Below are positions 41,696 to 53,411 of a DNA stretch of 64,000 nucleotides, piece after piece; within the stretch, counting starts at the first letter, position 1, and every line of letters begins with the position of its first letter. The translations under genes and the position numbers were made by a program. The notes below the pieces were generated by a model. It saw only the letters and a list, made by a program, of their open reading frames with translations. It was not told the DNA's origin and ran no database searches. Origin of the DNA: Amanita rubescens (taxonomy: Eukaryota > Basidiomycota > Agaricomycetes > Agaricales > Amanitaceae); the NCBI GenBank assembly GCA_015039365.1, contig WION01000012.1, forward strand, positions 124,001 through 188,000, written 5' to 3'.

Positions 41696-42442
41696 TCAGG
41701 AAGGACATGAGGAATCAAAACTCACTACTTTTCCCCTCCATGTCATATAATAATCCACCATTCTTCTGCCGGCGTGTATAAAGCTGAAAGCGAACACTAC
41801 CGGGTTTGACAAGTATTGACGGCCATAGTCTCGTAAAGCCTTCTCGTCTCCAGAAGCTAACTCTCTGTCTCGCATGAAAACCGAAAAGAAAGCCCAGCAA
41901 ACGCCCACATGGCGACACAGGGATAAATGTAGGCAGTTAACGATAGCCAACGTAACAACAAAAGAACAAAGGACGCCAAGAAAGAAAAAACAAAAGCAAC
42001 CGGGATCAGTGTGTACGCCTGGACGGAAACACGAGCCGACTTACCCAACGAACTGGTCGAAAAGAGTTTCTGCCTCAAGCCCATAGACAACCCTGAAGGA
42101 GGATTCAGCACGCGTTTTGAGATTGTGCGGAGCTCCGGTCTTGGCGATTTCTTCGAGAAACTCGGGGGTGCACCTGGCCCGACGAGTGACCTTGACGCCC
42201 TTTTTATCTGCCAAATCTGTACGGATGGCCATCTTGAGTGTGTCTGACCTGGAGGATAGTTGGGTACGCGCTGTGGACCCTGAATGTCCGCTCGCAATGG
42301 ACCTGAGGTCGGCTGTATCCTTTTCCGGGTCATGAGACGTGTTGGAACGGTGTTTGCGTAAAGATTTGCGAGAGCCGGAAGAGGATGAAGAGCCAGAGGT
42401 TGATACATAGAAAGAGTACGGTGGAGGGGATGAAAGAGACAT
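41696..42442 (-). CDS. Uncharacterised small protein, 2 exons
   Basis: Model: 42045-42442 and 41696-41864, joined by a GTAAGT...CAG intron of 180 bp (567 nt, 188 aa, in phase). The N-terminal 60 residues are Ser-rich (MSLSSPPPYSFYVSTSGSS). The C-terminal half looks folded, with TPEFLEEIAKTGAP, FRVVYGLEAETLFDQFVG and LRDYGRQYLSNPVVFAFSF. It lies 87 bp upstream of the start of the preceding gene on the same strand. I do not recognise the family. The intron is long for this locus, and a splice alternative cannot be excluded. Confidence 0.5.
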
Positions 42443-42667
42443 TGGGTTGAATCGCACGAGGAGAGTATAAATACTTATACAGAAGATTAAATAAGGTTCC
42501 TGGTAATTTTGCAATCGATGGGAGGCAGCTGGAACGACCTCGAGGAGGCCTCAAGGCTACAAGGAAAGGAGGAAGATAAAGTAATCCCGACTGAGAACTA
42601 TTAGGCACGCCTCCGTGGGTATCCCAACACAAATACACTCGAGTATCCTAGCGCCCACATCAATCCC

Positions 42668-43869
42668 TCAATAAATTTCCTTTTTACACCTGCGCCCGCT
42701 GTCAGCGTTGCCACCTATCAAATACGCCAAGGTACGTACCAAGCTGAGTTCAAGCGTCCATACACGGCGCGCCCACAGCTTAATCGTCGCTCCAGGCTGC
42801 CCGTTCGCTGCCGGTAACTCGACATCACTGCCGTCCCACCAGCACTTGCGCTTCGCATACCCAAATTTAGCCGACTAGTCCTAGACGCTCGGGGTCCGAA
42901 CTCACCGCGGGTTTTCTCCAGAACAACAATAACTTCTGTGCCGTAGCCATCTGACCGTAGTCGATCTCGACCGGCTTCCCATTCGGGTGAATGATGCCGG
43001 TCTTGAGTAACACGAGAGCGATTGACGAAATGCAGCACCGCGAAGGTTCCAGAGCTCGGAAACCCCATTCGTCGTCCCGGTTGAATCCGCTATAAATGTT
43101 TATGAAACGCGTGCCCCCCTTGATAGATAGCAAATCATCCCATACCTCATACATAACATATCGATCAAGTGCTGTTCCGCCATATTGTTCTCCTTGTTCA
43201 CATTCCTCTGCAACGCCGTGAATATATTCCTTTTATCCATCAAATAACCCCCCGACCGTTTCTTAATATGAACCAACACCTCGTTTGCAATTCCATTCTT
43301 GTCCGTGGAGGCCGGCGAATCTTTAGGGGGGATAGAAAAATACTCCAACTCTTCCCTCAACACAATAATAGCCTGCTTCGTCAAAAGTGGATTCTGCACC
43401 GACGCATTCATTTGATATTCAGTTGGTGAAGCATCAAGCAGGTGCTGCTGAGCGCTGAACAACCCTGGCGTCGTACTCGTCCCATAAAACGCATCAGATG
43501 CATTTCGGAAAAAGTTCAACACGTATTGGAAACAATCAGGGTCAAACTATACACCCCCAATATGAGCGACATGAAGGAGAGCCATATACGCCAAATACCA
43601 CTCACATCAACAGAATACACATCCTCTTCCTCCTCATTCCCCTCCTCGTCTGGCACACCATTTTGCCGACTAAGCACCAGCCCGTTTGGGAACAAGCATA
43701 GCAAAACCGACTCGGGTAAGTTCATAATTGTTTCTCTGTCCACTTCAAACCGTTTGCCGCGCAAGTCGAGAAGGAGTCTCGTCAGCAGCTGGGGCTGCAG
43801 GTTGACATTTATAGGACCCTGCTGGACCTGAGTAATGGGGGAGGCGGCGGAGGGACCAGCGACAGACAT
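42668..43869 (-). CDS. WHI2: WHI2-type BTB-fold growth/stress regulator, 4 exons
   Basis: Model: 43606-43869, 43146-43546, 42906-43089, then 42850 down to a stop at about 42668. The first three junctions are in phase. The N-terminus carries a tetramerisation/BTB-like signature typical of fungal WHI2 proteins (INVNLQPQLLTRLLLDLRGKR, FEVDRETIMNLPESVLLCLF). An acidic linker, FDPDCFQYVLNFFRN, EELEYFSIP and a C-terminal part with RKCWWDG and WARRVWTLELS follow. In yeast Whi2 works with the phosphatase Psr1 in the general stress response and in growth arrest. The C-terminal end is uncertain: reading through adds about 20 residues after TLELSLV, while a GTACGT donor there could splice to a different end. 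Confidence 0.8.
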
Positions 43870-44242
43870 GGGTGCGGGAGCGCTACACGCTTACAACGTG
43901 CCCGACCTTGCTCGTTAATTGTCCAACTTTAATACTTTGTTTGGCTGCACCCTGCTTTCCAAATATCTCTATTCTTGTACAACCATTCCCTTTCCGTACA
44001 CTAGGTCGTTTTTCTGCGAAAAAAAGAGAGACTAAGATAGTAAAATAGAAAACAGTCTGTGTCCAATGTTCTGTACGAAATCATCTCAGGGTAAAGGGTG
44101 TGTTGCGGGGATAAGGTGGGGGAGGGGGGGATAATAAGCCTTATCAAGATACTACGGGAATAGTTAGGTCCTGGACTGTCTTGCATCGTAGGGTAATAAA
44201 TAGTTCAAAGAAACCGAAAATCGAAAATAAAAGTCAAGAATA
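43870..44242. other. Spacer between chitin synthase 3' end and WHI2 start
   Basis: About 370 bp serving as WHI2 upstream region and chitin synthase downstream region. A G-rich run (plus-strand GGGGGAGGGGGGG-type, about 44121-44132) is the only notable feature. Confidence 0.5.
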
Positions 44243-47200
44243 TCAGAACCCACCACTACCGTATGTATATGGTTGCGGAGCTGCAGCACCTGGAGGCAAA
44301 CCAAACGTCCCCGAATTGCGGGAATACCTGTTTTGCTGGGGCCCTACAGAAGGCGGTCGTTGCCGACTCTGTCTTGCAACTCGACGAACGCCACCTTCAG
44401 GTCCAGCAACAGGTCCAATATCTGTCAGGCGTATTCCGCGAGATGCTCCATTATGGTTCTGGTTGCTGCTCGTCCCATGTCGACTTTCCGACCCAGCCAT
44501 CTCATCCGACGAATCTGGGCTCCATACTTCAGACTCGTACGTCGCCGGTGATGTAGGCACAGATCGGAACGGGTTCCCTTCGAAATATTGTTGTGGGCTG
44601 GATACCGTATTCCGTCCGCGGGGTATAGGCGCCTCAAACGGCACAAGTGTAGGTGACACCACCGGTATAGCAGGTGACATCGATTCATACGAGTCGCTGT
44701 ACTGGTCTGACAAGAGACGTTGATTTGAATACGAGCCGCTGTCAGACAAAATGTTGTCTTCGCTTGTGCGTCCGCCAACCGTAGACGCGGAGGACATCAT
44801 TGGTTTGTTTGCTGCTAGAGGCGCGGGAAGCATAAGCACGGCATTACTGTCGTATTTAGGCCGCTGGCTTCCACTGTTCATGTATGCGGACGACTCCATA
44901 GTGCTGCCGTCGTAACCAGTTGGCTGATGTGTACCGTCGGAATTGGATGTCATTGAATAGCGGTTACTGTCATATCTATCGTCAAGTCAGGGGTCCATTC
45001 GAAAGGAAAACTTGAAAACTCACTTATACGTCGAATCCCTGGATTGAGTTCCGCTCTTCGACCTCCTCTCTCGCTCAAACTCCGCCCACCGCTTCATAAC
45101 AATATGTGATGAATCAAACTCTCCCTCTTTATCTCCATGATCACCTCCCTTGTCACCAGTAACAACTCGCGTCTGACCCCACGAAAAGTCATCAAAGTGC
45201 CAAAACGCATATGCGGGCAAAACTCCGTTCCAAATCGGCAGGGATAAAAGATATACAACCATCCACCAAACATAGGCAACTTTGCGCGAAGTGACAATAA
45301 TCAACAAACCGGGCAAACCAAGTACAATGCCGAGAAGGACAAGTGGAATGGTGGTGCTAGTGTGGCCGGGGATAATCGAGTCGATAATCAGGTATAACGT
45401 GAATGAAATAGCGGCAGGGAGCACAAGTGTTCCCGCCAACTCCATACCGACGACGAACTGCATCGAGAAGCAGAACGTTCCGCATAGATCCCGGACAAGA
45501 AGCAGTTCCGCCAGATTATGCACGGTCGAGTTGATCCACCGTCTCCGCTGAGAAAGCAACACACGGAACGTATCCGGTACGACCGTCTTACAAACTGCCT
45601 GAGGACAAAATATGTTCTTGCGCTTGGGGAACGTCTTGAGCATAAGAGTGGTCAAGTATCGATCCTCTCCCAGAAGCAGGAGGTTCTTCTTGTGCAGGGT
45701 ATCAACCACGTTCTCGGAGTAGTGTTCAACAATGTCGGGGTTGGCCAAGATCGGTACCCAGTATCCTGAATCCCCTCTGGGCGCCTTGATCCGATACATA
45801 CTGAAACATCCAGGCAAACAGGTAACGCCTCCGAACATGGACTCGAAGGCCTTGGTCATATGATGCGAGATATAGTACTCAAACACTGGATCATATCCCA
45901 TCTCAGACACGGACCAATATAAAATACCAGTTACTCACCTTGCATCATGGTAACAAACGACTGGGACTTGTTCGCGATCTTCGTCTCTCCACACAAACCC
46001 ATGATCTCTTCATCATGTACCATGCAGCACACCATCCTTGTCAAGGAATCAGGGAACACCTTAGTGTCCGCATCGACGCAAAGCACCAATTCGTAGCGAT
46101 CTGGGCTCACGCCAGTCGCCCTCCAAACCGAATTGAAAAACTCGTACTCGAACATCGTCATCCGTTCATCAAACATGACCTTTTGCAGGAATGCCATCAG
46201 CACGATCTGACTGTCTCGCTTTCCGCGGTTACCGGGCTTGCCGTCATTTGCTTCAAGAGGATTACCGACTTTAGCAACAAGAACCATCGGCACGCGTTGT
46301 TGCTTTGATCGTTCGACCGTCGCATCATCGTAGTCATAGAAACCCGCATAGACCTTCGCCATATTGTGACGCTTATGTCCATCGGCAATAGCAACGTAGG
46401 AATGTGGCTCGACGTCATTTGGCTGGATTACAAAGTCCTTCATCATGGTCAGACAGATGTCCGGCGTGGTCATATCGTTTCCAGCGCCTTTGACCATTCC
46501 GTCTGCGATGACTAAGATAAGTTTATGGCTGTTCGGGTAATCTGTGGTTGCCAGGGAATCAATGGTGGTTCTTAGACCCCCGACCGATTCGGAATAAGCG
46601 GTGACGAGACAGATGGTATGAGCAAGCCGGAAATTGAAGGGCTCGTAATCAGCCGGCGGCTGCGGCACGACATTGTGCAATGGGAATGGGCATGGAGTGT
46701 CCACAAAGGCAGCATTACGTTCCACAAGTGACATTGTGCTCCTCGAGTGACGGTAATTGGGCGAGTCGGGTGGTGTCCCTTTTGTGAGTGACACTTTGGT
46801 AGAAGGTGCGTACGAGGTTGCGCGTTTCCAGTTTGAAGGGGACGTAGAATCTAACATTCCATAAGTCGTTCCCGGGCGAGATCTGAGCACGGGCTCCGAT
46901 GGTGTAAATCGGGAGTGCCTGGGGAATAGTTTCGAGCCAAAAGACTTGCCCTTGTTTAGCCCATTCTTGGTGACATTTGGCCGATATTCGCCAGGTGCTG
47001 GGCGATTTATATCGTTTGACCAGTCTTCAATCTCGTTAATTCGACGCATGCGTTGCTCATATGTTTCTTGAGGAAAGTTGCCAATCTTCCAAGAGAAGAA
47101 CCACGAGAACAGGACCGCCATTCCGAACCTGATTGCGACGACACCAATGATAAATATCAAAGAAAGATATAGCACAACGTCCGAGGCAACACAACCAATG

Positions 47201-48833
47201 GAACTGGTATCAATAAAGCCAACTGTCACGATGTCTTGCAAGCATTGTCCAATATTACGCTGATTTGTGCGCATCAAGTACATGCTGAGATCTTTGCCGT
47301 TAAATGTGCCGTTGGCCTTCGCCATTTCGTCAAAGATGGAAGGATAGCTGACTTGTGAAGAATTTAGCCACTGCAGGAGGTTCAAGTTAAGTATGCTCCT
47401 GATAACAATCATTAAGTGTTAGCCACAGCGAAAGATGTCCCAGACGTACGATTCAAAGACGGCAAAATTGTTTGAAGTTTGTGCCACATCCTCCCACGAA
47501 TAGTAAACCTGGCCTTGCGGGTTCATTTCTGTTAACAAGCTTCTAGCTTGACTCGATACGTGGCAAAAGTACGAGCTGTCATATCCTGTCTCGTTCGGTG
47601 GTAGCGCACCCTGATGGGGAATAACATTGCAAGGAAAATACCAGTTCGGTGAATTTGAACTACCGGAAATGCCAGATCCTGAAGCCGTTGTGATAAGCCC
47701 GAGGCAATTCTGGTCGACATTTTGGAACATGAACGAGATATCGTTCCCAGCGATATTGTAGCCGCCGGTCAACAGAGGATTCGTGTTTCCATTGAATGGC
47801 CCTACGGCGGGGTGCATAAATGTGCTCATATCGTAGTCGTAGCCATGAATGACGACGGATTCTAATCCAATGCCGCCACCATAGTAGCTATTCGGCGGTT
47901 TCCCGCAGACTGTTTGTGTAAAACCGAACGTCAGGAAACCGACTCCAGCCATGAGGACAAGGATGATCGACAGAAGACCCATTTTTTCACGCCAAGCACG
48001 CTTCCGTTCAGGCGTCCTGATGCCTGAAAATGGAAATTAATACGGATCACTTGCCAGCACGGCAAACTTACCGCATGCTTCAAGTAAGAACGGTGGCACC
48101 CAGATTGTGAGAATATAGCAATACATCATCCAAGGACCACCAGGACCAGGCCCCTTCCAACACCCTCTATTTTTCTTCTCTACCGTGGCTTCGGATGGTG
48201 GTGTTGTGTCTGACGGGCGAACCTTTTTCCGGCGCAAGGTGGCAGTCCGCTTGAATATGGCTAAACCAGATTCGTGCACATCCTGGTCCCTGGCAAGAAG
48301 TGAGCGACCACGTTTCAAACCTTGAGGATAATTGCCGGTTGCTAAATGGAGAGTCTTAGTCCAGCGAGATGATTCTGATGTCACAAAGCAAGACACATAC
48401 AGGATGGTAAAAGATCTACTCTTTCATTGCCTTCCACCGCCTGAGTCGCGTGCGCACGATAATGCCACTGCCTGTGGCCAGGTTCGATCCTCTCCCGGTC
48501 AGGCCGAACGAGACTCTTCTTTCTGCCCACCCTTGAAGGGTCCAGGAATTCTGCAGCCTCGGAGTCGAAGCCCGGGCTGAGTTGGTTTTGATAGGGAGAG
48601 TGCATAGTCCGTTCCCGCTGGGCGTCAAGCTCGGCTTGGCGGTCGCCGAGCTCCGTATTTTGGAAAGTGACATTGCCTCTGGAGCCATCACCGCGGGGCA
48701 GAGGGGGACGTTGACGGGTTTGGGGTGGTTCAGAGTAGGGCGGCGCAGGTGATCTTGATTCCGATTGTCGCTGTTGTTGTTGTCGCTGAGAACGACCAGG
48801 GCGCACAGAGCGTGGAGGACGTGCGCCGTCCAT
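44243..48833 (-). CDS. CHS3: Class IV chitin synthase (Chs3-like), 6 exons
   Basis: Model: 48401-48833, 48072-48341, 47450-48023, 45939-47398, 45024-45885, 44243-44975 (4332 nt, 1443 aa, all in phase). Domains: a disordered Arg/Gln/Pro-rich N-terminus; two membrane regions ([18 protein letters not shown]; then [19 protein letters not shown]) flanking and following a basic linker; a large extracytoplasmic-type loop; further membrane segments ([19 protein letters not shown]); and the glycosyltransferase core with CVDADTKV near 866, LGEDRYLTT near 984 and QRRRWINST near 1025. Several membrane segments follow and then a Ser/Pro-rich tail of about 240 residues. The core is that of class IV enzymes, which make the bulk of wall chitin (much of it later deacetylated) and are regulated by trafficking. 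Gene naming among basidiomycetes varies. Confidence 0.93.
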
Positions 48834-49357
48834 GAAAATCTGGATTAAAGAGTGAAAAAAAGTAGCTCAGCAAAGATTGTGGAGAACGTCGTGACAGCGG
48901 GGAAGGCGGCAGGGAATAATGAAACAAGGACGGTATCGGCCTGCTGTCTGACGGCGAGGGGTGGGCTGCTGTCACAACCGTGGGAACATAAGTCATTGTC
49001 ACGCCTATTGTGGCCTGCTTTGCTCCAGGAGGCCCGCACGTTCTGCCCGAGAGGCCGAGAATGTCAGGCTTGGCACCAGCTGACATCCGTGGGTACCTTA
49101 AGAACTGGAAAGTCCATGGACCACCATCTCTGAGACATGATCGGTCAGCACACCGAACGATTGACCCGAACAACGTGCTCGCCGACGGCTGACTAATGTC
49201 TTGTTTGCCATAAAAGGCAAGTTGCTTAGTCGACTTCGCGACCGCGCCGTCCTCGGAACTCACGGTCTACGTAATATGCCCGGATGGACAAGTATCATGG
49301 CTTCGAATACAAGAACCAGCGTGTTCATCGCTCCTTGCTCTCTTTGGTTTTGCCGTT
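48834..49357. promoter_or_regulatory. Divergent intergenic region between chitin synthase and Sec14-like genes
   Basis: 524 bp between two divergently transcribed starts, presumably holding both promoters. No specific site is claimed. Confidence 0.5.
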
Positions 49358-50740
49358 ATGCCTCCTCGTTTATCCGCAAAAGCCCTCACAAAACCAGCAC
49401 CAGGAACCGTCGTAGCGCCGATTTTTCAGTACGATGACGACAAGACTGCGCAAATCAGGAAGTTAAAAGAGGTGCGGAACGCACGCCGACGATCTGAGCT
49501 TCAGAAGCTGAACCCGCAGCACCAGTATGCTCATGAACAGCTCCTCCCTGAATCAGATCCATACTATTATTGGGAGCTAAGATGGCTGCGCAAACCAGAC
49601 ACGATGGGCCGTTATATGCGCGCCGCAAAGGGGAATATCGATGAGGCGAAGAAGCGGCTGAAGTCTACTATGGAATGGAGGCGGGATTTTAAGCCCGATC
49701 TAATCCCTCCCGAAGAAGTAAAGATAGAAAGTGTAACCGGAAAAATGTCAGGGTTCACCGGTGTTCACCTACGTTCGCCTTGTCATATATAAATGATACT
49801 CATCTTTTTTTTGGCAGTATTCTAAACGGGTTCGACAACGATGGCAGGCCGATTCTGTATATGCGTCCGGGACGCGAGAATACAGAAACCAGCGAAAGGC
49901 AGTTACGCCATCTCGTCTGGTGGCTGTACGTTTCTTCTCTCGGCCAGCCTGATCGAGCATTGGTATGCTAATTGATTTGCAGTGAGCGCGCCAAAGACTT
50001 GATGCCTCCCGGCCAAGAATCCCTGGTCATCATAGTTGACTACAAATCATGCACCCTACGCACCAACCCGTCAGTATCCGTGGCTCGCAAAGTACGCATG
50101 CTCGCCAAGGGGTAGACAAGATCTAACGCCTAATTTAGGTACTTACCATCCTTCAACAACATTATGTCGAAACACTGGGCAGAGCTCTAGTCGTCAACTT
50201 ACCCTTACTCTTGACCTTCTTCTACAAAGGCATATCACCATTCCTGGATCCCGTAACGAGAGATAAGGTAACATACTTTTCGCACTTATCTAGCTCCACT
50301 AACCTATCCTTCTAGATGCGCTTCAACCCAGATCTGAAAGAGCTCATACCCCTATCACACTTCGATGCCGAGTTTGGCGGCGAAAATGCCTTTGAATTCG
50401 AACCGAATTCGTATTGGGATCAAATCGTATTGTTAGTGTCCTCTTCTATATTTGCTGCCACACGCCATATACTAATTCACTCTGCCAGGGCCTGCGGCAT
50501 CGCGCCCGACGGCACTCGGGTTACAAATGAAAAGGATTCCGAACTCAATGTCATGATTCCTACCAGGTCTGCTGTCACATCTCGCTTAGATATGAAGATC
50601 CTTACATTTTGATCAGCGATTCTCGCACCACCTTGAATGTCCCTTCGACAATCAAACAAAGTGTCAATGAAACAACAGCGATCGACGGCGGTGCCGCTGT
50701 CTCCGCGTCAGTAATAATTTCCGTTCCCGTTTCTGCTTAA
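49358..50740 (+). CDS. Sec14-like CRAL-TRIO lipid-transfer protein, 7 exons
   Basis: Model: 49358-49746, 49818-49925, 49983-50091, 50139-50267, 50316-50431, 50489-50566, 50617-50740 (1053 nt, 350 aa, all in phase). An N-terminal CRAL-TRIO-N helix region (LRKPDTMGRYMRAAKGN, AKKRLKSTMEWRRDF) is followed by a lipid-binding domain with DNDGRPILYMRPGRENTE, LVIIVDYKSCTL, ILQQHYVETLGRALVVNLP and LDPVTRDKMRFNP. This matches fungal Sec14-type phosphatidylinositol-transfer proteins, which move or present phospholipids between membranes. The tail is Ser/Thr/Val-rich without clear homology. Transcribed divergently from the chitin synthase. Confidence 0.88.
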
Positions 50741-51476
50741 GTTATCGAGAGCTTGCATGATTGTTCAATATTTCAATTCCAAATCTGTCCTTGTTTTGCT
50801 TTCTTTCTCAATGCACATAAATACTACCACGATGTAACATTACTACTTAGAGTACTTGACATACACGTTGACCCAATTATAAGAATGTGTGGCAACCGGA
50901 ACTAACTTACCAGGCGGCTGTTTTGGGAGTCCGAATCTTCCGATGCGTGCGTGGAGACGCTATGAATGGAAAGGTCGTGGCAGATCCAGGTCCGTACGAT
51001 CCGATTTTTTGTTGACGGTAAAGGGACTGACGAGTATGCTTGCTCGGATCAAGCTTCAAGGAGGAAGCAACGGGAGAAGTGATGCACGCTGCCGCTAGTG
51101 TTGGTAGTTCTAAGCTAGCCGAGGTAGGAGGCGTTGCGTAGAATGTAGTCTATGCGTGAGACAGCGAAGTGGCTGTGTCAGGGTCTCCTTTCTCTTTCCC
51201 TGCCACGGTGCCACCTCGCCATTAGAGCTGCTCGGTTGCGGTACAGCAGCATCCGGATCTTTTCGCGCCTGAGAACCATCATGGCATGCTCCATGAAACT
51301 CCTGCAGGAGACTGCCACCCTGGTCCTAATGCAAGATGCATAAGGAAAGAAAGGCTAGCAAGGCTCGGAGAAAGGAAGTGTGGGATGGTCCCGGACTCCA
51401 TGTCAGGGAACTCAAGCCGTCCACACCCTACAACTCATCCGCACGTCTATCCTCGTGGGAGCCCATCTTATGGTCG

Positions 51477-51732
51477 CGACGTGCTTCCGCCGAGTTGCCC
51501 TTGACGCCGCAATCGTGTGGCGTCCAGCACTGCAATAGGGTGATCACCGAACGTCGGATCGCACCCCGTGCTCAATCAGGCCGGCGTGTCTATCTATACT
51601 AGGCGACATCTGCTCTTGGCCGCGCCCTCGACGCCGTAATCGCACGGTTGCCCTCCGTAAGCCAAATGGATGATCACCGAACATTGGATCGCATCCCGGG
51701 CTCAATTGAGGTAGTCACACGAGTGAGTCAGC
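51477..51732. repeat. Diverged direct repeat, two units of about 130 bp
   Basis: Both units contain a CGACGCCG-AATCGC-type segment followed by GATCACCGAAC, GGATCGCA and GCTCAAT in the same order. Period 130 bp, judged from GATCACCGAAC at 51542 and 51672. Confidence 0.55.
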
Positions 51733-52294
51733 ATGGCTTGCAACGCCCCGTATCACAATGCGCCAATGGGTCCAGCTGCATCACCCATGACCGGGGCGCT
51801 TAACTCCCTGCATCGCGACACGGCTCCTCCTCCTCAACTTCGGTCACTAGCGGGCAGGTTATCCTGCCCTAGTATGCCTTATGCGACATCGTTGACCGCC
51901 AAGTCGGACTCAAAGAGGTCCCTCTCGGGTGCCCTTGAGTTGTTTTCTCGGGGAGGAGTGTACCTCCTTCCTAGGATGGGGGATCGACAAGCTCTCTGGA
52001 CGCGTCGCTAACTCCTTCCTTCATTGGGGAACAGCTCGCCTTGCCGACCCCCAGCGTTTCGGGCCGGGAGTCCCTCCCGGGGGCTTCGCCCATCCGTTTT
52101 GACTCAAGGGTTCACTCAACTTAAGTTCAGACAGACATCTGTACTGTCTCCTCTCATGAATACCCTCTTCCTCAAAAGCCATCTGAGTGTGAAACGCATA
52201 GACAGTGAAATAGAGCCTCAACCGAGATTTCAAACTCCACGACACAAACTTGCGCAAAGGCCACTATGATTTAACAGCCCGCGAAGCTTTCTTT

Positions 52295-52370
52295 CACCCC
52301 GTAGCGTAGTGGTACAATGCGCGTTCGTGGCCGTGATGAGCCACTTTGCGTGTTCCACTCCCCACGACGC
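52295..52370 (+). repeat. tRNA-like (A-box/B-box) remnant, possible SINE head or tRNA pseudogene
   Basis: TAGCGTAGTGG (52302-52312) fits the Pol III A-box consensus, and GTTCCACTC (52352-52360) is a mutated B box at about the right distance. The two ends do not pair as an acceptor stem, so it is not a functional tRNA. Confidence 0.3.
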
Positions 52371-53411
52371 CTGTTAATGATTTACCGGGACTCTCCGGTG
52401 TCCATCGTTCTCGCGTGGCTCGCACAAAGAACAAATTCAAAGTAAAGATGGTCTGGAATGCAAAGTATGGGCGTCAGTTCCCTTCATTGCGATAGCCGAA
52501 CTAATCATGACTCACTCAGCTTGAGCACATTCAACTTCAACGCCAGAGCCAAGTCATCTATATCATCCTCCTATGAACTGAGCTTGAGTCTTTTACCGTC
52601 CTTCTGCACGCTCGCGAGTGACAAAGGTGGAGGACCACACATACCTAGGCGATGACGTGGGATTATCGATTACGGTCAAGTCAAATCTATTCCTTCTCCC
52701 CACCTAGTAATATGCATCTCCTGGATCTCGTCAGTCGAGGCACGGACGTTGTCGGACTATTTGACCCGCTGTGTGCATCCTCGTCTATTCACGTCGCCGT
52801 CGCCGTCGTCTCTTCGTTCACTCTTCTCCGATCCTCTACCTCGCCAGCATCCCCTCGTCGACTTTCGGACGGACTGTGAGTACCTCTCACGCTTGAAGCC
52901 AGTACGTGTCCCAGGTGCGGAACAAGTCATCTAGGTTGTTGCTGCTGCCAGCGACGGCGGCCTTTGCAGCGTTGAATGGAGAGGGAGTATTGGGACCGGT
53001 TCAGTTAGGTTCATGCTGGTGGGTCACAGTCATTGTGACATTTGTGTATCAAACCGAAGCACCACCATATAAACTACCAGAAGGTATGGAAAATACAATT
53101 AAGACAGCAATGACATCATATTATGAGATCGCCATCGCACTTTACGTTCAGTTGAAGTTCAAAAAAGGTTTGGAGGAGGGATCCTCCACTGTGCAACCCA
53201 TCTTTAACAAGTTGTGGCACTATAACTGTACCACTGGACTAGGCTGGTTTCCAGCCTGATGGATTCAGAAAGCGATCCCAAAGGACCCTGAAGCTTATCT
53301 CACGTTCGACCATTGATGACCGATGATCGCGTATAACTACTAAGACTTAGTATTGTAGTTTTCCCTCACAGCGTACATACTACTAGAGATTGAAGCACAG
53401 ATTGAAGGCCA

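Larger units (their letters stand above)
50741..53411. other. Gene-poor stretch with decayed repeats
   Basis: 2.7 kb without a gene that I can support. It contains two diverged tandem copies of about 130 bp (about 51477-51603 and 51604-51732; GATCACCGAAC recurs at 51542 and 51672) and a tRNA-like promoter remnant (52302-52360). A frame of 117 codons at 52906-53259, possibly with an upstream exon at 52711, looks weakly protein-like but has no recognisable domain. The stretch is probably old repetitive sequence. Confidence 0.4.

Noticed and set aside
41857..42060. Hydrophobic segment (a run of Leu/Val/Phe) as a membrane helix in the 188-aa gene
   Set aside because: It lies inside a GTAAGT...CAG intron in a frame that cannot be joined in phase to the upstream exon; keeping the intron gives an immediate stop.
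44243..48833. Frame breaks in the chitin synthase suggesting a pseudogene
   Set aside because: All breaks are explained by five GT-AG introns that keep phase, and the summed exons give 1443 uninterrupted codons.
52906..53259. Small protein-coding gene of 117 codons
   Set aside because: The start is unclear, an upstream exon can only be forced, and no domain or family is recognised; kept only as a note in the intergenic description.
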